Of a DNA stretch of 64,000 nt, positions 46,616 to 54,235 are shown one piece after another. The position numbers and the translations under genes are program-made. Positions within the stretch are counted from its first letter, which is position 1, and each line of letters opens with the position of its first letter. Origin of the DNA: Caulobacter sp. X (GTDB lineage Bacteria > Pseudomonadota > Alphaproteobacteria > Caulobacterales > Caulobacteraceae); contig NZ_PEGF01000002.1 of NCBI RefSeq assembly GCF_002742635.1, positions 1,612,001 to 1,676,000 of the forward strand. Reading direction: 5' to 3'. The notes under the pieces are model-generated. The model was given only the letters and a program-made list of their open reading frames with translations. It was not told the origin of the DNA and ran no database searches.

Positions 46616-46941
46616 ACCTCTCGCTCTTTGAAGAACAAGGAGAAGTCCTCGGTCGCAAGGCCGGGGACTTTTTCTTTGACGTAGGGCGGCGTCTCGTTGC
46701 CGTTCTCGTCGTACTCGACCTTTTGGTAGCCCGGCGGAATGGGCTCTCCGGGCTTGAAGTAGCTGATCGCGCCGTAAGCACCGCGATAGGTGTATTGCTT
46801 GCGCCGTTCGATCTGGTCATGGAGCGCGATGAACCGGGCCATGAGCATGGCGGTCAGGCGCTTCTTGTCACGGGTGTTGCGGCGGCTGGCGCGGGTGCCG
46901 TTGGCTACGCGCTTGAGGTTTGGCTTTCGAGGCAGAGGCAT
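46612..46941 (-). CDS. Hypothetical protein
   Basis: I do not recognise this 109-residue protein. It begins with a very basic region (PLPRKPNLKRVANGTRASRR, then DKKRLTAMLMARF) that could bind nucleic acid, then a tyrosine-rich middle (QYTYRGAYGAISYFKPGEP) and an acidic tail. GGGAGA lies before ATG 46941. It is convergent with kdgK, sharing four bases, and 46942-47630 lies behind it without a gene. Size, codon use and ribosome binding site favour a real gene; no function is suggested by its position. Confidence 0.62.
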   Translation of the reverse strand: MPLPRKPNLKRVANGTRASRRNTRDKKRLTAMLMARFIALHDQIERRKQYTYRGAYGAISYFKPGEPIPPGYQKVEYDENGNETPPYVKEKVPGLATEDFSLFFKEREV

Positions 46942-47156
46942 GACGGATCTCCCAAGGGCTCCCTTCCCCCATCAAGGGGGAGGGCGCGCGAAATCAGCCT
47001 GACGCGGAAACGCCAGGAGCGGGGAGGGATGCGAGGCGCCGGACATCCGTCCGGAGTGTGAGTAGTAAGTACCGTTTCGACGAAGCCCGACGCCTCGCGC
47101 GATCGTTATCCGCCAGCGTCCCGTCGGGTGGCCCTGTTCAGGCCTTACCGGGACCC

Positions 47157-47181
47157 GGGGCGCTCCGTTTCCGGAAGCCCC
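47157..47181. ncRNA. Candidate structured RNA core hairpin
   Basis: GGGGC (47157-47161) pairs with GCCCC (47177-47181) and TCCG with CGGA around a TTTC loop. Nearby on the plus strand are GGCTTACAGCC (47199-47209), a small hairpin, and GTTCGAG/CTCGAAC (47277-47297). Some stretches recall 6S RNA features, but no tested match exists; the strand and ends are unknown. Confidence 0.25.
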
Positions 47182-47434
47182 AGCGGTCGAAGAGGACGGG
47201 CTTACAGCCAGACACGCCCTTTTGCCTTCAACCACGCCAACGGCGCGGGTCTGGCCAGCAACCAGATCCCCGGACCGTTCGAGTATCCCCCTCGAACCTG
47301 GCCCCGCTCGACCGCCCCCCAAAGCCGCGAAGGTCGCTGGCCGCGCGCCCTCCCCAGTGCTTCGAGGTGGAGACAGGATAAGGCGGTTTCGGAGGGGGTG
47401 GATGAGAAGGCGGGAATGCTCGTCGGAGACATCA

Positions 47435-47487
47435 CCCTCTCCCCCGGGGAGAGGGAGGGACCCGCGCATCGCGCGGGAGGGTGAGGG
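47435..47487 (+). repeat. Palindromic repeat unit, copy 1
   Basis: The unit begins with a CCCTCTCCC...GGGAGAGGG palindrome and continues through a CCCGCGC/GCGCGGG stem to GGGAGGGTGAGGG. Copy 2 at 47558-47613 is the reverse complement with a few differences. Dispersed CCCTCTCC-type repeats are typical of Caulobacter-like genomes (from memory). Confidence 0.7.
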
Positions 47488-47557
47488 ATGTCCCGCTCGC
47501 CGAATAAAGCTTAATTCAATCAGGCGCTTGCGCGGCCTGGAGGGCGGCTTCGCCAAA

Positions 47558-47613
47558 CCCTCACCCTCCCACGCCTGACGGCGCGGGCCCCGCCCTCTCC
47601 CCGTGGGAGAGGG
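47558..47613 (-). repeat. Palindromic repeat unit, copy 2 (inverted)
   Basis: On the minus strand this reads CCCTCTCCCACGGGGAGAGG, then a GC-rich stem, then GGGAGGGTGAGGG, matching copy 1 at most positions with small indels. The two copies face each other across 70 bases and together could form a large hairpin ending just before the DUF1244 gene stop. Confidence 0.7.
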
Positions 47614-47630
47614 GTTCTATTCCCGTCCCT

Positions 47631-47942
47631 TTACGAGCGTTCGGCGCGCAGCTTCTCGTTCAGCGCCAGGCTCGCCTCCATCCGCGCCAACTGTTCGGGC
47701 GTGGCGGGCGTCTGGTGCTTGGCCTTCCACTCGGCGGCGGGCATGCCGTGGACAGCCGCGCGGGCGGATTCCTTGCTGATCGCGCCCTCTGAGGCCTCGC
47801 TGACCCAGTCGCCCAGGCAGTTGCGGCAGAAGCCGGCCAGGCCCATCAGGTCGATGTTCTGGGCGTCGGCGCGCATCTGCAGGTGCTCGACCAGGCGGCG
47901 GAAGGCGGCGGCCGCGTGGCGGTCTTCGATCTCTATGGTCAT
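47631..47942 (-). CDS. DUF1244 domain-containing protein
   Basis: This 103-residue protein fits the DUF1244 family of small proteins common in proteobacteria. It contains RHAAAAFRRLVEHLQMRADA, the conserved cysteine-bearing GFCRNCLGDW (about 40-49), and a C-terminal helix. The function is unknown; the two cysteines may bind metal or form a disulfide. ATG 47942 is preferred over longer starts because it fits family length. It is divergent from the proline iminopeptidase gene across 69 bases. Confidence 0.83.
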   Translation of the reverse strand: MTIEIEDRHAAAAFRRLVEHLQMRADAQNIDLMGLAGFCRNCLGDWVSEASEGAISKESARAAVHGMPAAEWKAKHQTPATPEQLARMEASLALNEKLRAERS

Positions 47943-48011
47943 GTCGCTCGCTCGGATTGAGGCCGCATTTCCTCTAGAGACTATGGCGGCCTCTTTCGAC
48001 AGGATTCGACG

Positions 48012-49097
48012 ATGGACTTCTCGCGGCTTCGCACGACCAGCAAGGTCACCAACGAGTGGACCTATCCGCAAGGCGAGCCCCTGCGCACCGGCTGGCTGCG
48101 GGTCGACACCGCGCCGGACCACGAGCTCTATTGGGAGGAATATGGCCGGGCCGACGGCGAGCCGGTGATGTTCCTGCACGGCGGGCCGGGCGGGGCCTGC
48201 GCGCCGGTGATGTCGCGCTTCTTCGATCCCGACCGCTATCGCGTGATCCTGTTCGACCAGCGCGGCTGCGGCAAGAGCCGCCCGACCGTGGCCGCCGACG
48301 GGCCGGAGAAGGCTCTGGCGCACAACACCACCGATTATCTCGTCGACGACATCAACGCCCTGCGCGACGCGCTGGGGATCACCGGCAAGATGCACGTCTT
48401 CGGCGGCAGTTGGGGCAGCACGCTGGCGCTCGTCTACGCCATCCGCCATCCGGATAAGGTCGCCTCGCTGATCCTGCGCGGCATCTTCCTAGGGTCCAAG
48501 GAGGACCTGCTCTACATGTACCAGGGCAACGCGGCGACCTTCGCCGAAGAGCCCTACGGCCTGACCGAGCCGGGCGCCTACATCGCCTATCCGGACGAGT
48601 GGAAGGCCTTCGTCGAGGTCATTCCAGCCGAGAAGCGCGGCGACATGATGGGCGCCTACAAGGCGATCTTCGACATGGTCCCGACGACCGACGCCGAGCG
48701 CGACCTGCAACTGCGCGCGGCCCTGGCCTGGTCGGTCTGGGAGGGGACGATCTCGAACATGATCCCGGCCGCCAGCGACCCGGGCAAGTTCGGCGAGGCC
48801 GCGTTCGCGCTCAGCTTCGCCCAGATCGAGGCCCACTTCTTCGCCAACGATCTGTTCCTGAAGCCCGATGAGATCACCGACGGCGTCGGCGTGTTGAAGG
48901 ACGTTCCGGTCCACATCGTCCACGGCCGCTTCGACCAGGTCTGCCCGCTGACCCAGGCCTCGCGGCTGGTCGCGGCGCTTGAGCGGGCCGGAACGCCGCC
49001 GGCGACCTATGTCATCACCGACGCCGGCCACAGCGCCATGGAGGGTCAGACGGTGCTGGCGCTGACGGCGATCATGGACGGGCTGCCGAGGCTCTAG
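48012..49097 (+). CDS. pip: Proline iminopeptidase
   Basis: This 361-residue alpha/beta hydrolase removes N-terminal proline from peptides. It has the oxyanion loop motif FLHGGPGG (54-61), DQRGCGKSRP (82-91), the nucleophile S133 in GGSWGSTLAL, and the late HIVHGRFDQVC with the catalytic Asp and DAGHSAMEGQ with the histidine. These match serine peptidase family S33. It is longer than many Pip proteins (about 320), due mainly to a roughly 25-residue N-terminal extension. It is transcribed away from the DUF1244 gene and is probably monocistronic. Confidence 0.92.
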   Translation: MDFSRLRTTSKVTNEWTYPQGEPLRTGWLRVDTAPDHELYWEEYGRADGEPVMFLHGGPGGACAPVMSRFFDPDRYRVILFDQRGCGKSRPTVAADGPEKALAHNTTDYLVDDINALRDALGITGKMHVFGGSWGSTLALVYAIRHPDKVASLILRGIFLGSKEDLLYMYQGNAATFAEEPYGLTEPGAYIAYPDEWKAFVEVIPAEKRGDMMGAYKAIFDMVPTTDAERDLQLRAALAWSVWEGTISNMIPAASDPGKFGEAAFALSFAQIEAHFFANDLFLKPDEITDGVGVLKDVPVHIVHGRFDQVCPLTQASRLVAALERAGTPPATYVITDAGHSAMEGQTVLALTAIMDGLPRL

Positions 49098-49153
49098 AGA
49101 TCACGAAGACGCGCGCGACGGAACAGGCTGAACCGCTCCGGGGTTGAACCCGC

Positions 49154-49897
49154 ATGGATCAACCGTGCGAGTTCACGACGATGACGTCGCCAGTTCAAAA
49201 GCCTTCCGTCAGCGCGCTGAAGCGCTGCGGCGTGGCCGTCCTGGCGCTGTGTGTGGGGATGGGGGCGGCCGACGCGGCGCAGGCGGGAAAGCGGCAGAAG
49301 GCCCCTCAGACATCGGCCGAAGCCAATAGCGACAACCTGGGCTCGGCGGTGGTGGCCCCGCTGCGCGACATCAATGTTGTCCGCTCCGAGATTCCTGACC
49401 TCCTGAAGAAGGCCATCGTCGATCCCTACGCCCCGCCCAAGACGGGCTGCGCGCCGCTCAAGGCCGAGATCGCGCAGCTGGATGAGGTGCTGGGCGACGA
49501 CTACGACGACCCCAAGGACGACAACGACGACGAGAGTGTCTCCAGGCCCGTGCTCAGCGTCGTGGCCAGCACGATCACCGACGTGATCCCGATGCGCGGC
49601 TGGGTCCGTCGCCTGACCTGCGCCGAGCGCCACGACCAGCAGGTGCGCGAGGCGATCAAGGCCGGCTTCGTGCGCCGCGCCTATCTGAAGGGCCTGATGA
49701 ACGCCGGGACCTGCCAGGGCGAGCGGACGGTCTATGTCTCTGCCAAGGCCGCGCCGAAGCCGCCGCTGGTCGCCGCCGAGGCCGTCCCGGTTCACGTCGC
49801 GGCCGCGCCGGCCGCGCCGCCGGTTCTGGTCTCCTCGCCCATCGCTCCCTTCACGACCATCGTGGCGGCGGCGGGCGACACTTCGGGCGTGCAGTAG
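49154..49897 (+). CDS. Hypothetical exported protein
   Basis: I do not recognise this 247-residue protein. It carries a likely signal peptide (LKRCGVAVLALCVGMGAADA, about residues 22-41, cleavage near AQA), an acidic loop (DDYDDPKDDNDDESVS, about 116-131), a conserved-looking central domain with MRGWVRRLTCAERHDQQVRE, and an alanine/proline-rich tail. ATG 49154 is the longest start; ATG 49181 is equally possible. The protein probably works in the periplasm. It converges on the vapC-like gene. Confidence 0.72.
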   Translation: MDQPCEFTTMTSPVQKPSVSALKRCGVAVLALCVGMGAADAAQAGKRQKAPQTSAEANSDNLGSAVVAPLRDINVVRSEIPDLLKKAIVDPYAPPKTGCAPLKAEIAQLDEVLGDDYDDPKDDNDDESVSRPVLSVVASTITDVIPMRGWVRRLTCAERHDQQVREAIKAGFVRRAYLKGLMNAGTCQGERTVYVSAKAAPKPPLVAAEAVPVHVAAAPAAPPVLVSSPIAPFTTIVAAAGDTSGVQ

Positions 49898-49901
49898 GGC
49901 C

Positions 49902-50402
49902 TCAGCCCCGCACGAAGATGTTGCGCAGCCACTGGGCGCCGGCCTTGGCGGCCTGGCCCCAGTCCTCGTCCTCGTCGACGGCCTCGGGCTTGTAGGTCCA
50001 GGGGTTGAACAGCTTCAGGCGCGGGACCTTGGCGAAGGCGGCCTGGTCTCGGGTCGCCAGGGTCAGGCCGTGCTCAAGGGCCGTGGCGGCCAGCAGCGCG
50101 TCGCGGCCGTCGGCGAGCGCCAAGCTCGCGCGGCGGCGGACCACGGCGGCGTCGATCGGCAGGATGCGGCCTTCGAAGGCGCGGGCGACGCGGTTGTCGA
50201 GCCAGTCGCGCAGCCCCGCGCCCCCCGCCTTGTCCTTGCGCTCGACGCGGGCGACGGCGGTCTCCAACTCAAAAAGGGTCAGGGCCGAGACGAACAGGGC
50301 TGTCCGCGCCGCGCCTGACGCCCAGGCCGTCAGCGCCGCGTCGGCCCGGCCGCCCTTGGCCTCGCGCAGGGCGTAGACGACCTCGGTGTCCAGCAGGTGC
50401 AT
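49902..50402 (-). CDS. PIN-domain toxin of VapC/FitB type
   Basis: PIN-domain toxins cleave RNA, often tRNA or rRNA. This 166-residue protein has the first acidic residue in MHLLDTEVVYALREA (D5), a second set in ALTLFELETAV, and a third in LADGRDALLAATALEHG followed by LTLATRDQAAF, which form the metal-binding site. A C-terminal extension of about 35 residues (after LKLFNPW) is not usual. Its start overlaps the antitoxin stop by one base, giving translation coupling. It is on the same strand as the antitoxin, as expected for type II pairs. Confidence 0.88.
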   Translation of the reverse strand: MHLLDTEVVYALREAKGGRADAALTAWASGAARTALFVSALTLFELETAVARVERKDKAGGAGLRDWLDNRVARAFEGRILPIDAAVVRRRASLALADGRDALLAATALEHGLTLATRDQAAFAKVPRLKLFNPWTYKPEAVDEDEDWGQAAKAGAQWLRNIFVRG

Positions 50403-50641
50403 CAGCGCTCCCAGGTCTCGGGCGCGCGGGCGGTTTGCAGATCGAGCGGGGGCAGGGGCGAGGGCATGGCCAAGAGGTCGACGATCGACTCGGTCTGGCC
50501 GCTGAGCCGGCGATAGGTCTCGATGCTCATCAGCACGTGCGTGGGCTTGCCGCGGTCGGTGACGAACACCGGCTCAAGGCGCGCCGCGCGCTTGGCCTGG
50601 CTGACGTCTTGATTGAACTCGCGGCTGGTGAGGACCTTCAT
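50402..50641 (-). CDS. Phd/YefM-family antitoxin
   Basis: This 79-residue protein is the DNA-binding antitoxin partner of the PIN toxin. It has the Phd/YefM fold pattern: TSREFNQDVSQAKRAARLEP, then VFVTDRGKPTHVLMSIETYR (about 25-44), and a C-terminal toxin-binding tail (SIVDLLAMPSPLPPLDL). The imperfect palindrome at 50677-50694 just upstream probably serves as the autoregulatory operator. Both genes are short and coupled, typical of a chromosomal toxin-antitoxin pair. Confidence 0.9.
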   Translation of the reverse strand: MKVLTSREFNQDVSQAKRAARLEPVFVTDRGKPTHVLMSIETYRRLSGQTESIVDLLAMPSPLPPLDLQTARAPETWER

Positions 50642-50676
50642 CGCGCGCTCTCTAGGGAGGGAATGACAGGGCTGTC

Positions 50677-50694
50677 TGTAGGTACGTTACTACA
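50677..50694. promoter_or_regulatory. Predicted autoregulatory operator of the toxin-antitoxin pair
   Basis: The 18-base imperfect palindrome TGTAGGTACGTTACTACA has TGTAG/CTACA arms and a central ACGT. It is 36 bases before the antitoxin start, the expected position for binding by the Phd/YefM-family antitoxin alone or in complex. Confidence 0.5.
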
Positions 50695-50847
50695 TAGTGC
50701 TCTTCCAGCAACAGAAAATTCGCCAGCAAAAACAATCTGCTGACGGGCGTGTCAAAAACGCCGTCCGGGGATTGCGCCGGAGCGGCTTCTCTGGTCGGCA
50801 TGGCGACAAGGCGCAAAGCCAAGACGATCCGTTAGGGGGCCTATCCG

Positions 50848-52212
50848 TTGTCCGACCTGCTTGCCGACACGCTGAAAACCGCGTCCGAAATCCTGTCTCC
50901 GCACGGTCCGGCCACGAAAGCCGCCGCCCACAGCTACGCGCCGGGCGATTTCTCCATCCATTTCTTCCTCCAGCTGGCCGTGATCCTGCTGGCCTGCCGC
51001 GTGGTCGGCTGGCTGGGCAAGAAGCTGCTGGCCCAGCCGCAGGTGGTGGGCGAGATGATCGCCGGCGTGATTCTGGGCCCGTCGCTGCTGGGCCTCCTGT
51101 TCCCCGACTTCCAGGCCGCGCTGTTCCCCAAGGAGACGCGGAACGTCCTCTATGTCGGCTCGCAGCTGGGCGTTGGCCTCTACATGTTCATCGTCGGCAC
51201 CAGCTTCCAGGCGGGCCACTTCCGGTCCAAGGCCAAGAGCGCGATGAGCGTCTCGTTCGCCGGCATCGCCGCGCCGTTCGTGATCTCCGCGATCATCACG
51301 CCCTTCCTGCTGAAGGTCCCGGGCCTGTTCGCGTCCAGCATCAGCCAGGCCAACGCCACCCTGTTCATGGGCGCCTGCATCGCCCTGACGGCCTTTCCGA
51401 TGCTGGCGCGGATCATCAACGAGCGAGGCCTGGCCAAGACCTCCCTGGGCACGCTGTCGCTGACCGCCGGCGCCTTCGACGACGCGGTGTCGTGGTGCGT
51501 GCTGGCGCTGGTGCTGGCGACGTTCGGCGGCGGGCCGGGGGTGGCGATCCTCGCCATCGGCGGCGGCCTGGCCTACCTCGTCTTCATGGTCCTGTTCGGC
51601 AAGCGCATCCTGGCGCCGCTGGGCCGCATGGTCGAGCGCGACGGCGAGATGAGCTTCACCGTCCTGGCCCTGACCCTGATGGCCTTCTGTCTCTCGGCCT
51701 TCCTGATGGACGCCGTCGGCATCCACGCCATCTTCGGCGGCTTCCTGCTGGGCGTCTTCATGCCGCGCGGCCTGTTCGTCGAGGAGCTGAAGAAGAAGGT
51801 CGAGCCGATCGCGGTGGTGCTGCTGCTGCCGATGTTCTTCACCTATTCGGGCCTGAACACCCGGATGGACATGGTCAACTCACTGGAACTGCTGCTGATC
51901 GCCCTGGGGATCCTGGCCGCCTCGGTGCTGGCCAAGTGGGGCGCGTGCTACGCCGCCGCGCGCCTGACCGGCGAGAGCCACGACACCGCCATGGGCATCG
52001 GCGCCCTGATGAACTCGCGCGGCCTGATGGAGCTGATCATCATCAACATCGGCCTGCAGAAGGGCATCATCGGCCCGACGCTGTTCTCGATGCTGGTGCT
52101 GATGGCGATCGTCACCACGGTGATGGCCAGCCCGCTGTTCGAGGTCGTCTACGGCAGGAAGGCCCGCGCCAGCGGTAAACTGGGCGCGGTCCCGGAAGGC
52201 GTTGGGGCGTAG
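50848..52212 (+). CDS. CPA2-family (Kef-type) cation/proton antiporter
   Basis: This 454-residue membrane protein has about 12-13 helices of the CPA2 monovalent cation:proton antiporter fold. It has an N-terminal cytoplasmic segment (1-35) and then helices with LPQ-type sequence AQPQVVGEMIAGVILGPSLL, LSLTAGAFDDAVSWCVLALV (the DD pair expected in the ion pathway), GIHAIFGGFLLGVFMPRGL and AMGIGALMNSRGLMELIIIN. It lacks the cytosolic RCK/TrkA-N domain of KefB/KefC. TTG 50848 is preceded by AGGGGG. It is divergent from the antitoxin gene. Confidence 0.9.
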   Translation: MSDLLADTLKTASEILSPHGPATKAAAHSYAPGDFSIHFFLQLAVILLACRVVGWLGKKLLAQPQVVGEMIAGVILGPSLLGLLFPDFQAALFPKETRNVLYVGSQLGVGLYMFIVGTSFQAGHFRSKAKSAMSVSFAGIAAPFVISAIITPFLLKVPGLFASSISQANATLFMGACIALTAFPMLARIINERGLAKTSLGTLSLTAGAFDDAVSWCVLALVLATFGGGPGVAILAIGGGLAYLVFMVLFGKRILAPLGRMVERDGEMSFTVLALTLMAFCLSAFLMDAVGIHAIFGGFLLGVFMPRGLFVEELKKKVEPIAVVLLLPMFFTYSGLNTRMDMVNSLELLLIALGILAASVLAKWGACYAAARLTGESHDTAMGIGALMNSRGLMELIIINIGLQKGIIGPTLFSMLVLMAIVTTVMASPLFEVVYGRKARASGKLGAVPEGVGA

Positions 52213-52220
52213 CCCCGCGT

Positions 52221-52448
52221 CTACTTCTTCGCCTCTTTCACCGCGTCCTTCAGTTCGCCCTGCTTCACATTGCCGGCGACCTGGTCCTTCTTGCCCTCGG
52301 ACTTGAGGTCCTTGTCGCCGACGATCTTGCCCGCGCCGGACTCGATCTTGCCGACGGTCTCCTGCTTGCGGCCGGCCTCCTTGTCGCAGGCGGCCAGGCC
52401 CGCCACGGCGAAGGCCAGCGTCAGGGGGAGGAGAAGGCGATGGGTCAT
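52221..52448 (-). CDS. CsbD-like predicted lipoprotein
   Basis: This 75-residue protein has a lipoprotein signal (RLLLPLTLAFAVAGLAACDK, lipobox LAAC) and a mature part of roughly 55 residues resembling the CsbD family of stress proteins (ETVGKIESGAGKIVGDKDLK, then SEGKKDQVAGNVKQGELKDA). CsbD-like proteins are stress-induced in many bacteria but their function is unclear; lipidation would put this one in the envelope. It is convergent with the antiporter gene (eight bases apart) and 67 bases before the halogenase stop on the same strand. Confidence 0.82.
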   Translation of the reverse strand: MTHRLLLPLTLAFAVAGLAACDKEAGRKQETVGKIESGAGKIVGDKDLKSEGKKDQVAGNVKQGELKDAVKEAKK

Positions 52449-52515
52449 GGATAGCGCTCCGAAGCTTGGGTGTGTCGCGCCCTAGAACGCGAGCGGAGCC
52501 GCAAACGATCCCAGC

Positions 52516-54063
52516 TTAGGCCAGCGCCCGTTCCTCGAAGCCGAAGCGGTTGATCTGGGCGATCAGGTCGCGGTGGCTGGGCAGGTCCTGGGTGGCGCGA
52601 TCGGCGAAGCCGCGGATCTTGGCGAACAGCTTGGCCGCGCCGGCCGTGTCCGGAAACTCGTCCGCGCCGTCGGCCAGGTCGGTGGCGAAGCCCATGCCGT
52701 ACAAGATGTACTGGTAGTTGAAGAAGGCGAAGGTCTCCAGATCGAGGATGAAGTCGAACCGCGCCGGCGGCCGGTGACGCCATTGCTCCAGGAGCTCCTG
52801 GAGCCGTTCGGGGATCGTGGCCGGATCGGTGTTCTCGCGCCAGAACCGCTCGGGCCGGCGGCTCAGGGCGTAGTGCAGCTTCAGGAACACGATGATGTTT
52901 TCGTAGCGCGCCGCCATCAGCTCGTTGAAGCGGCGGGCCGGGGCGCTGACCGGCCCGGTGTGCGGGAAGAGCTCGGCGATCATCGCCACGGCCGCTTCGA
53001 TCAGCACGACGCCCGTCGACTCCAGCGGCTCCAGGAAGCCGGCCGACAGGCCCACGGCCACGCAGTTGCCGATCCACTGCTTCTCGCGATAGCCGGCCTC
53101 GAAGGCGATGCGGCGGGTTTCGACCTCGGCCCCGACATAGTCGCGCAAGATCGCCTCGGCGCGGGCGTCGTCGATGTGGTTGCTCGAATAGACGCAGCCG
53201 ACGCCGCGCGCGCCCGACAGGCCAATGTCCCACAGCCAGCCGGCCTCGTGGGCGGTCGCGATGGTGTAGCTCTGGATCGGCGCGTCGGGGCGCGCGTAGG
53301 GCGCGCGGCAGGCCACGGCGCGGTCGGCGAACAGCACCGGCCGGGCCGACTTGAACGGGGCGTTCAGCGCCTTGCCGATCAGTTCGGCGCGGAAGCCGCT
53401 GCAGTCGATGTAGAGGTCGGCCGTGAGGTCGCCGTGTTCGGGCGAGGCGATGCGGGCGATCGCCCCAGCGTCGTCGAGGGCGACTTCGCCGACATGGCCT
53501 TGCAAGTGGCGAACGCCCAGTTCCCGCGCGCGTTCGGCCAACACCTCGGCCAGCTTGGCGGCGTCGAAGTGGTAGGCGTAGTTCAGCGGCCCCGAGAAGT
53601 CGCTCTCGTGCGGCCGCTTGGGCGCGCGGGCCGCGTCGGCGACGCGCGCCTGGATGGTGACAGCCTCGGCGAACGGCGCGCGCGCGGCCTCGTCCTGCAG
53701 CAGCCAGTAGGGCGCGAGGCTGACGCCATCGGTCGAGAACGGCGCCTCGAACGGGTGGAAGAAGCTGTGACGGCGGCCTTCGGCGGGGGCGTCGCCCCAG
53801 TCCACGAAGCGGATGCCCTGCTTGAAGGTCGCCGAGGTCTGGCGGATGAACCGCGCCTCGTCGATCCCCAGGAATTGCAGGGTGCCGCGGATGGTGGGGA
53901 ACGTAGCCTCGCCCACGCCGATGGCGCCGATCTCGGGCGACTCCAGCACGGTGATCGACAGATGCGTCTGCTCGGCGATCCGCAGGGCCTTGGCCAGATA
54001 GGCGGCCGTCAGCCACCCGGCTGTCCCGCCGCCCACGATCAGGATGCTGCGTCCGCGCTTCAT
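52516..54063 (-). CDS. Flavin-dependent tryptophan halogenase-like protein
   Basis: This 515-residue protein is of the flavin-dependent tryptophan halogenase family. It has the FAD-binding loop IVGGGTAGWLTAAYLAK (9-25), the catalytic lysine K81 in TSATFKQGIRF (equivalent to PrnA K79), and a WLWDIGL stretch in place of the halogenase WxWxIP. A cofactor-binding GEATFPTIRGTLQFLG region (51-66) is conserved. ATG 54063 matches family N-termini. The change in the tryptophan motif suggests a different substrate or role; many Caulobacter-like relatives are next to TonB receptors, but none is here. It is divergent from the M24 peptidase. Confidence 0.87.
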   Translation of the reverse strand: MKRGRSILIVGGGTAGWLTAAYLAKALRIAEQTHLSITVLESPEIGAIGVGEATFPTIRGTLQFLGIDEARFIRQTSATFKQGIRFVDWGDAPAEGRRHSFFHPFEAPFSTDGVSLAPYWLLQDEAARAPFAEAVTIQARVADAARAPKRPHESDFSGPLNYAYHFDAAKLAEVLAERARELGVRHLQGHVGEVALDDAGAIARIASPEHGDLTADLYIDCSGFRAELIGKALNAPFKSARPVLFADRAVACRAPYARPDAPIQSYTIATAHEAGWLWDIGLSGARGVGCVYSSNHIDDARAEAILRDYVGAEVETRRIAFEAGYREKQWIGNCVAVGLSAGFLEPLESTGVVLIEAAVAMIAELFPHTGPVSAPARRFNELMAARYENIIVFLKLHYALSRRPERFWRENTDPATIPERLQELLEQWRHRPPARFDFILDLETFAFFNYQYILYGMGFATDLADGADEFPDTAGAAKLFAKIRGFADRATQDLPSHRDLIAQINRFGFEERALA

Positions 54064-54235
54064 GGGTTGATAGATAGCAGAGTTCTTGGGCGGAGAGAGG
54101 CTTTCGGCGGCGCGGGCACCCCTATCGAACAAGGCGACCCGTCATTGGACTTGTCAGGATCCGGACCGATGGCGGACAAGACCATCCGCCTTGAGTCCGC
54201 ATCGGCGTCGGCTCGCGGTGTTTGGGGGAAAGCGT

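Larger units (their letters stand above)
46942..47630. other. 689-base gap with palindromic repeats and a possible structured RNA
   Basis: I find no convincing protein gene here. The stretch contains a CCCCC/GGGGG hairpin at 46966-46980, a potential structured region at about 47100-47300 with two compact hairpins (47157-47181 and 47277-47297), and two inverted copies of a 53-56-base repeat (47435-47487 and 47558-47613). Confidence 0.65.

Noticed and set aside
47085..47300. 6S RNA (ssrS) gene
   Set aside because: Short similarities only, spacing between the motifs is wrong and the gene is expected near zapA; kept only as a low-confidence structured RNA candidate.
47058..47578. Several overlapping 100-codon frames in the gap after kdgK
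   Set aside because: Arg/Pro/Gly-rich low complexity, overlapping repeats, no ribosome binding sites and no recognisable domains.
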